Shown here piece by piece: positions 1 to 5,453 of a DNA stretch of 7,810 nt. The notes below the pieces were generated by a model. It searched no databases, was not told where the DNA came from, and saw only the letters and a list, made by a program, of their open reading frames with translations. The translations under genes and the position numbers were made by a program. The stretch comes from an uncultured bacterium. GTDB lineage: Bacteria; Verrucomicrobiota; Kiritimatiellia; UBA8416; CALETX01. Position 1 is the first letter of the stretch; each line of letters opens with the position of its first letter. The stretch covers positions 1 through 7,810 of the forward strand of contig CALETX010000159.1 in assembly GCA_937920455.1 (NCBI GenBank). The letters are read 5' to 3'.

Positions 1-139
1 CATAGGAAAGTCAGCTCGCGCAGCAGATGGTTGTTACACAGGGCATGGTCGCAGTCGTAGTTGAAGTACGAGTTCCAGCAGGCGTGAACCGCGCGGCCCC
101 GGTACTCGGAGAGGATGCCCGCTTGCGTCCATGGCCTCG
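1..139 (-). pseudogene. IS66-family transposase fragment (DDE core piece), runs off the left edge
   Basis: Reading the minus strand from about base 122 down to base 2 gives GILSEYRGRAVHACWNSYF followed by NYDCDHALCNNHLLRELTF. This closely matches the central part of the IS66 transposase DDE domain, where family members read roughly GILP-F-G-AVHD-W--YF-Y-C-HALCN-HHLREL. The usual aspartate of the AVHD motif is alanine here (AVHAC), so a probable catalytic residue has been lost. Just upstream, bases of about 120-138 read EAMDAS in a different frame, matching the usual EAMD-GIL stretch, so at least one indel separates the two pieces. There is no start codon of its own, and the upstream IS66 N-terminus is replaced by DUF4338-type sequence. 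The piece is therefore a dead remnant unless sequencing errors explain the frame changes. The rest of the transposase would lie outside the window. The family call is from remembered consensus, not a search. Confidence 0.72.
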
Positions 140-340
140 CCCCCCGCTCCAGTTTGAGCTGCAGCGTACGGCAGGCCATGTCCTTGAGCTGACCCGCCTG
201 TTGCCCCACTCCCAGCGCTCGCACAACTCCTGTCTCAACCGCGTGTGATTCCAGCCCGGATACGCCTCCAACAAGTCGCGCACCAGCTTGATCTCCTGCT
301 CTGCGATCTGCCGCCCCTGCGTGATCATAACGCTTGCCAT
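140..340 (-). pseudogene. DUF4338 / DruA-like N-terminal fragment, frameshifted
   Basis: From the ATG at 338-340 (a TTG at 356-358 and an ATG at 326-328 are alternatives), the minus strand encodes MITQGRQIAEQEIKLVRDLL, then EAYPGWNHTRLRQELCERWEWG. The frame then breaks near bases 196-208 and continues in another frame as GQLKDMACRTLQLKLERG. Joined, these pieces reproduce the N-terminal signature of DUF4338 proteins: I--LI---PGW-R--LS--LC--W-W-N--GQLKDMACR-LLLKLE-RG. This family is annotated as DruA-like and is often found with or inside insertion sequences. Only about 65 residues of it are present, against several hundred for a full protein, and it then runs straight into IS66 sequence. With the internal frameshift and the foreign C-terminus, no functional product is expected. 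It is a mobile-element relic, not a working Druantia defence gene. Confidence 0.65.
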
Positions 341-388
341 GTCGGAACAGTACGGCAACCACGCCAGATGAGTTCAGCAAAAAAATAT

Positions 389-418
389 TTGTTGCTGTCG
401 GGGGGGGTAATATACAAT
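389..418 (+). promoter_or_regulatory. Weak candidate sigma-70-like promoter for the downstream gene cluster
   Basis: TTGTTG at 389-394 and TACAAT at 413-418 are separated by 18 bases and lie in an A/T-rich patch ahead of the first gene. The spacer contains a run of eight G (400-407). The match is only moderate, and the start codon is about 140 bases further on, which would leave a long leader. It could equally be chance A/T-rich sequence beside the transposon remnant. The rest of 359-559 shows no gene or RNA that I recognise. Confidence 0.22.
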
Positions 419-550
419 TAGAAAAAATACAGGTGGCCCATGCCGCGGCTACCTATTAGACGTACTCAAGGCTAGGGCATCGGGCAAAATGAATGCGTCA
501 GGACACCGGCCCGGTATGGGGGTGCCTTGTGGGGATGACTATTATGAAAA

Positions 551-556
551 GGTGGG
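551..556 (+). promoter_or_regulatory. Shine-Dalgarno site fixing the start at 560
   Basis: The stretch GGTGGG (AGGTGGG including base 550) ends three bases before the ATG at 560. It is the only good ribosome-binding site among the candidate in-frame starts (560, 566, 584, 596 and 626). The in-frame ATG at 626 would give a shorter signal peptide but has no purine-rich site ahead of it. Confidence 0.6.
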
Positions 557-559
557 ACT

Positions 560-2038
560 ATGAAAATGAGAGTCAACCATCTGATGTCACGGCCGATGAG
601 ATGTCATGGCGTGTCTTGGCGTGTGATGCGCGCCGCAGCAGGCTTTTGTGTGGGTGTCATGGTTAGGGCCGGGACTGTCTCAGCCGCGTTTACAAATACC
701 GTTACGCTGGAATTGCGCCAAGGTGAAATTCCAACGACAAACGGTGTTCCGATCGTCGGGGCGACTGCATATGCTGGAACGGTTGACACATATGTTGACG
801 CGCAGGATCCGTATTCGAGCTTCGGCACGAGCAACGTTGTCCGTTTTGGATGGTATACAAATTCGCCGGATGTCCGAAAGTGGGGATACTTGCGTTTTGA
901 GGGGTTTGAGAACTATTTGCCTTCCGCAGCCAGGGTGCTTCGTGCCAGATTGTTTCTTACGAGCGCAGGCACTATTTTCGGCAATGCGGGCCCTGATATT
1001 TTCTTTGTGACCCACAACTGGGACAACAGCCTTACGTGGAATGCGGCCACAAATTATCCTGCGGGCCAGCAAATTGGAATGATGTGGCTGGGTTGCTGGC
1101 CCCCCCTGCAACCGACGAACGACACTGCGTGGCTTGACGTGAGCGCGTATGTTCAGGCTTGGCACGATGGATCGCTGGTCAACAGAGGCCTTCAGTTCAA
1201 GCCGAATGCTGGATGGGGAGCCAACCCATGCGCGGAATATTCTTTCTATTCCAGCGAACACTCCGAGACGGCCAAACGGCCGAAGCTTGTGATTGAATAT
1301 GCTGCGGCCGGCGAGGTGAGCAGGCCGGCCGAGTATGGCGGAAAGTACTGGATGAAGTCGCGTGTCGAGTTCCTGCGCGGCGATGATGTTTTCGAGGACA
1401 CCTACATCGCAGGCGGCAGCCTGGCGAACTCTAACTTTGCGACTGCCCAATGGGGTTCGCTGTATACATGGAATTTTCCTAATCCGCCCCGGCGCGCACT
1501 TTTTCGGATCCTTATGAATCATCCGGTGCTTGCTTCTCTTGCTCCAACAAGTTCAGTTCCTCAACCCGGTCGGCCGCGTCTTGTAACCGCTCATCTTCAG
1601 TATTGCACACGCATATGGTGGGATTCGTACCCAAATTATAATGCTCGTCTTTATACTTTGGCTGAAGATTGGGATGTGAATCAGGTTACGCATTTAAACC
1701 GATTCACCAATCCGACGCCATTGCCTTGGGCAGAAAACTGGCCCGGCCTGCAGGGATCGTCCGATCCGATGTCAAATGTCGTGGCGCTGGTGGGTATTCA
1801 AGAACAGGAGAATAAATGGTATCGCGGCGGCACCAAGCGTATCGAGATGACGCAAGTTCTGCAGGGCTATGTGGAGGGGACTGAACCGAACAGGGGCCTG
1901 CTGCTGGCCCCTCCCCCTGATGAGGCTTACGATTGCATAGTCTACTTTACCGAGTTTGGCATTGATTTCATGCGGCCTACTCTGGTTCTTCAGCTATGGG
2001 AGAGGGTGATTTACGGGACGTTGATAACGGTTCGATAG
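560..2038 (+). CDS. Exported tandem DNRLRE-domain (CBM96-like) protein
   Basis: This 492-residue protein begins with a basic stretch (residues 1-24) and a hydrophobic segment (25-42) ending VSA|AF, a plausible signal-peptidase I site, so it is probably exported. Residues about 70-248 form a first DNRLRE domain: DTYV at 76-79, a KWGYLRF strand, LRARLFL, then WLDVSAYVQAW, NRGLQFKP, YSFYSSEHS and the closing RPKLVIEY. Residues about 275-482 form a second, more divergent copy starting EDTYIAGG and ending RPTLVLQL. DNRLRE domains (related to CBM96) are beta-sandwiches, and characterised members bind acidic polysaccharides such as alginate. No catalytic domain is visible, so binding or cell-surface display of a glycan is the likely role. 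It sits 65 bases ahead of the heparinase-like gene, probably in the same operon. The family call is fairly sure; the ligand is unknown. Confidence 0.8.
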   Translation: MKMRVNHLMSRPMRCHGVSWRVMRAAAGFCVGVMVRAGTVSAAFTNTVTLELRQGEIPTTNGVPIVGATAYAGTVDTYVDAQDPYSSFGTSNVVRFGWYTNSPDVRKWGYLRFEGFENYLPSAARVLRARLFLTSAGTIFGNAGPDIFFVTHNWDNSLTWNAATNYPAGQQIGMMWLGCWPPLQPTNDTAWLDVSAYVQAWHDGSLVNRGLQFKPNAGWGANPCAEYSFYSSEHSETAKRPKLVIEYAAAGEVSRPAEYGGKYWMKSRVEFLRGDDVFEDTYIAGGSLANSNFATAQWGSLYTWNFPNPPRRALFRILMNHPVLASLAPTSSVPQPGRPRLVTAHLQYCTRIWWDSYPNYNARLYTLAEDWDVNQVTHLNRFTNPTPLPWAENWPGLQGSSDPMSNVVALVGIQEQENKWYRGGTKRIEMTQVLQGYVEGTEPNRGLLLAPPPDEAYDCIVYFTEFGIDFMRPTLVLQLWERVIYGTLITVR

Positions 2039-2089
2039 GCACTCAGGGAGCTTTTTGACGTAATCATCAGACAGCAAGAGAGGGTGGCC

Positions 2090-2098
2090 AAAGGGGGG
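2090..2098 (+). promoter_or_regulatory. Shine-Dalgarno site for the heparinase-like gene
   Basis: AAAGGGGGG lies five bases before the ATG at 2104. An in-frame stop at 2056-2058 limits any upstream extension to about 15 codons, none of which resembles a signal peptide. This supports 2104 as the true start. Confidence 0.6.
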
Positions 2099-2103
2099 AT
2101 ATT

Positions 2104-5100
2104 ATGATTCTTGACAAGGGGTTGAATGCGGTCCTCATTTCGCCGCTGTCAGCCACACGTCGTGGCCGCACACTTTGTACGATTTTTCTGAGGGAGCCTT
2201 TGGGTCTTTGCTGGGAGGACGAGATCGTTAGATATCGTCTTCCCCGGAAGTTTCGGGAGAGACATGTTGACGTGTTTTGGAATGGTGTTGCTGTTCCGTG
2301 CCAGGCGAGCGGAGATTTTGTGTCCTTTATTGTTGAGGCGCTGGAGTCTGGAGAGGCGCGGCAATACAGCGTTGAGCCTGCAAAGGGGCATGGGGAAGGA
2401 AGAGATCAATTTATGGCGAGCCTCACACGGGTTGGACAACAACAGATGTGTCTCTCCAACGGGTTGGTTTCGTTTCTTCTCCCCGGCAATAACTCTCGCG
2501 GTTACGGAGAGAATGACGCTGTGCCAGGTCCGGTCATCGCGGCGCGTATGCAGGGAGGACGGTGGCTTGGGAAGGGGCACATAGAATCTCCTTTTGCAGT
2601 ACGATCGGTTGCCACGTCGGTGGTGGAATCTGGTCGTCTGTGGACTACGGTCAAAGTGGTTTACAGGTTTGAAGGAGGGTACTCGTATGAGGCGCGCATC
2701 ACCCTCCGCTCCGGCGAAATGCACTGTGAGGTTGAAGAAAACAGCACTTTGCCGGTCCGGCTATGGCCGACGCCCAGACCCTATCGTGAGATTGGTTCCT
2801 TGAATCCATCTTTCTGGCGGCAGGGTTTGGATGAGGTTGGCAGACCGTGTGTCCGGCCGTGTCCTACAAGCAACTTTATTTTGGAGTTGGGGCCAGGCCT
2901 CAGGTGCGACAGGATGATAACGCATTCGACCGGGTCGTGGGAGATAGTGGACATGCCGCTTCGATCACAAAGCCTGAAGACTTACACCGCTATGCGTCCT
3001 GCCTTGCCCTTCATAGACGGGGCGTGGATGGGCGTTTACAATTCGCGGCGTTGCGAAATGATCGGTGTTGTTGCTCTGGATATTGACCAGTGGCGCGCGC
3101 CGGACACTGCGGTGCATCCGGCGCATCGGACGCCGGGCGTCAATGCTGAGGTGATTCTGGTGGATTCAAAGAGTGGTGGAACTTTTTGGCGTTTTCCGAT
3201 CGAGAACGTGAGACGGCGCTGGCTCCTGGCCCTTCTCGATCGTGAGCATGCTGGAAAGGTTACAGGATCAGCTCGCACAGGCCGGAAGCCGGTGCGACTT
3301 GATGCGGATCCCCATATGCCACTATGGAACCTTCACAGGCGCCGTGCCGCGCTTCCGCTGGACAAGGTCAAGGATTGGATAACTGAGTGGCGCGACGCCG
3401 GACATGAGCATCCGCGGCTCTTCTTTGCTGCGAAGGATATCGAGGCGATACGCAAGAAGGTTCACGAGGCGCCGGAACTGTGGGAAAACTACCGGAAGAC
3501 AAAGGCATATCATCCGGCTGACAGGTATCTGGTGGAAGGGATTCCGGCGCATCTCTCCGAGGTCGAGGCGGCAACCCATGCGATGGAACTTGTCGAGGGC
3601 ATCCTGGCCAGGGGCTATGCCGGCCCCACTTACGGGATAGGATTGTCAAGGCCTCTGAGACGATACGCGGCGGCATGCGATGTGTTGTGGGATTGTTTTA
3701 GCGAGCAGGAGAAACGGGAGGTCAGGCGTGTATGCGCGCTTGCCGCCTATATACTGACCGATGGCAGATGGTGGCAGTACGCATATCGGGACAACGAAAC
3801 CACCTATCTGCCGAATTTCAACTCCGACGTGTTCACCTGTGCGGGATTGCTGGGGCTTTTTCTTTCAGACCATCCGTGCTCGGGAGTGTGGACGCGGTAT
3901 TTGGTCCGGCGTCTGGACGAAGAGCTGGCGCGGCATGTGCGCGATGACGGCTGCGGAGAGGAAAATGTGGGGTGTTATTATCCGCACACCGTGTACGCGC
4001 TGTATTTGCCGGCTATGTGGGCTTTGCGGCAGCGCAGGGTGAGGGATTATTCGTCCGATCCGCGTCTGCGCGCGGCTGGCAGGTTTTTTCTGGATGTCAT
4101 TGAGCCTCCGAACTCGCGTGATCATGGCCGGCGGCAACTGCCTCCGGTCGGAGACCATCCCTATGCTCGGAAAGCCCTGTCGTGGGCGCCCTGGCTTGCG
4201 GCATTTTTGAAGGAGAGGGATCCGGAACTTGCGGGGCATCTGATGTGGGCGTGGCGGGCGACCGGCAGTTTTGTGCACAGGAATCATGATCATTCAGGCC
4301 CTGCAGCCGAGCCTCTGACGTTGCACTATATTTTCCACGATCCCTCCATTCGTGAAATCAGGCCGTGCTTGACGAGCCGATTCCTGCCCAATGTGGGCGC
4401 AGTTCTTCGCAGCCATGATACGAGCCGAAAGGGGAGTTACGTGTTTTTCAAAGCAGGCCGGGTGCACTGTCACCATGAGGAAGACGAGGGTTCTTTTCAT
4501 TACTATGCGCGCGGCGTTCCAATGGCTCTTGATGGCTTGCCGTTGCAGAACGGTACACCGCGTCATCAGCATAACGCCGTCACTTTCGCGCGACCCGGCC
4601 AGCCGACAATGAATGTGGAATGCTTCAGCACGACCTCTCTGGCTGACTATGTCCGAGGTCGCGTTACCCCACGCGGCTTTTGTTCGGACACGATGTATGT
4701 TGACGGGTCGCATAGAAACGGCTGGGAACGCGAGATCGTTCTGATCAAAGCCGATAGACCGGGCGGGGTGGAATATCTCGTGATCAAAGACGCAGTCTGT
4801 GGGCCGGATGAATGCATGTGGAACCTGGACGTTCTTTCCCGTAAGCCGGCAGTAAGAAGTGCCGGCAGCGTATGGTTTCCCGGCCACGCAGGCAGAGGAT
4901 TTGGCATTGGGCTTGATGTGCTGATTCTTGAGCCCTCCAAGCCGGCTGTTAGAGTCGAGCGGGGGCGAGTAAGCAGGGATGTCACAAACCAGCGTTTGCG
5001 GCGCGAACTGAAAAATGCGGCCGGCGGTTCAGGCGTTCGTCTCCTCTATGACGTGGTGGAACATTGGCTGATGCATGTCAGCGGGCCTGCCGGCAGCACC

Positions 5101-5382
5101 TTCCTCGTGGTTCTGTTCCCGCGTCGACAGAATGAGATGGCCCCGATTGTGAGGTATCTGGAGCGGGAGGGAACGATCGAGATCACGCATTCAGAAGGCA
5201 GTGATTTGGTTTTCCTGCGACCGAATCCGGCGATCGAGGTCAATCTCGAGGGCGTAGTTTTCAAAGGACGGGCCGGAATAGTGCGAGAGCGCAGCACACG
5301 AAGACGTGTTCCTCAGGCGCTTGATGCGGAATACATCAGGCTGGATGATTATCCGAACAGGGGCATTGAGATTTTCAAGTGA
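2104..5382 (+). CDS. Heparinase II/III-family polysaccharide lyase-like protein with long N-terminal extension
   Basis: This 1092-residue protein has three parts. Residues 1 to about 420 are beta-rich and not confidently recognised; they could be a beta-sandwich like those in other large lyases. From HPRLFF (about 436-441), a segment of about 330 residues looks like the alpha/alpha toroid of chondroitin AC/heparinase-type lyases. It contains the conserved-type stretches YLPNFNSD (568-575) and DDGCGEENVGCYYPHT (614-629), where Y625 or Y626 is a candidate catalytic tyrosine. Residues about 770-1092 form the heparinase II/III beta-sandwich, with HCHHEEDEGSF at 788-798 matching the family's His-rich HxH...D-GSF motif; H788, H790 and H791 are candidate catalytic or metal-binding residues. 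Family members cleave uronic-acid glycans by beta-elimination. No signal peptide is visible, unlike both neighbours. The protein is longer than most family members, which are about 600-800 residues. The substrate cannot be deduced; the lyase role is inferred from family. Confidence 0.8.
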   Translation: MILDKGLNAVLISPLSATRRGRTLCTIFLREPLGLCWEDEIVRYRLPRKFRERHVDVFWNGVAVPCQASGDFVSFIVEALESGEARQYSVEPAKGHGEGRDQFMASLTRVGQQQMCLSNGLVSFLLPGNNSRGYGENDAVPGPVIAARMQGGRWLGKGHIESPFAVRSVATSVVESGRLWTTVKVVYRFEGGYSYEARITLRSGEMHCEVEENSTLPVRLWPTPRPYREIGSLNPSFWRQGLDEVGRPCVRPCPTSNFILELGPGLRCDRMITHSTGSWEIVDMPLRSQSLKTYTAMRPALPFIDGAWMGVYNSRRCEMIGVVALDIDQWRAPDTAVHPAHRTPGVNAEVILVDSKSGGTFWRFPIENVRRRWLLALLDREHAGKVTGSARTGRKPVRLDADPHMPLWNLHRRRAALPLDKVKDWITEWRDAGHEHPRLFFAAKDIEAIRKKVHEAPELWENYRKTKAYHPADRYLVEGIPAHLSEVEAATHAMELVEGILARGYAGPTYGIGLSRPLRRYAAACDVLWDCFSEQEKREVRRVCALAAYILTDGRWWQYAYRDNETTYLPNFNSDVFTCAGLLGLFLSDHPCSGVWTRYLVRRLDEELARHVRDDGCGEENVGCYYPHTVYALYLPAMWALRQRRVRDYSSDPRLRAAGRFFLDVIEPPNSRDHGRRQLPPVGDHPYARKALSWAPWLAAFLKERDPELAGHLMWAWRATGSFVHRNHDHSGPAAEPLTLHYIFHDPSIREIRPCLTSRFLPNVGAVLRSHDTSRKGSYVFFKAGRVHCHHEEDEGSFHYYARGVPMALDGLPLQNGTPRHQHNAVTFARPGQPTMNVECFSTTSLADYVRGRVTPRGFCSDTMYVDGSHRNGWEREIVLIKADRPGGVEYLVIKDAVCGPDECMWNLDVLSRKPAVRSAGSVWFPGHAGRGFGIGLDVLILEPSKPAVRVERGRVSRDVTNQRLRRELKNAAGGSGVRLLYDVVEHWLMHVSGPAGSTFLVVLFPRRQNEMAPIVRYLEREGTIEITHSEGSDLVFLRPNPAIEVNLEGVVFKGRAGIVRERSTRRRVPQALDAEYIRLDDYPNRGIEIFK

Positions 5383-5440
5383 ATCCTGAGGCAGGCATTG
5401 AGGATGAGGCCTAGAAACTTGCCTTTGTAATTCCATGCAG

Positions 5441-5446
5441 AAGGGA
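5441..5446 (+). promoter_or_regulatory. Shine-Dalgarno site for the 5454 gene
   Basis: AAGGGA (within GAAGGGAAG) lies seven bases before the ATG at 5454. That ATG is followed directly by a signal-peptide-like sequence, so the site and the coding content agree on the start. Confidence 0.55.
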
Positions 5447-5453
5447 AGCAAAC

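Noticed and set aside
27..248. Plus-strand 73-codon frame over the transposon remnant
   Set aside because: The minus strand of the same bases gives clear DUF4338 and IS66 motifs; the plus-strand frame is their antisense shadow.
1..340. Druantia anti-phage defence gene (DruA)
   Set aside because: Only the N-terminal signature shared with transposon-linked DUF4338 proteins is present. It is frameshifted, fused to IS66 sequence, and has no DruB-DruE genes nearby in the window.
505..515. Near-palindrome ACCGGCCCGGT as an operator
   Set aside because: The arms are only five bases, made of GC-rich sequence common by chance, and there is no second copy or regulator gene in the window.
680..1522. 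280-codon open frame on the minus strand
   Set aside because: It lies wholly opposite the DNRLRE gene, has no family resemblance, and its composition is that of the reverse complement of a moderate-GC gene.
5389..5424. Possible terminator hairpin between the lyase and the 5454 gene (AGGCA at 5389-5393 with TGCCT at 5420-5424)
   Set aside because: The stem is only five base pairs with a loop of about 26 bases and no T-run follows, so it does not look like an intrinsic terminator.
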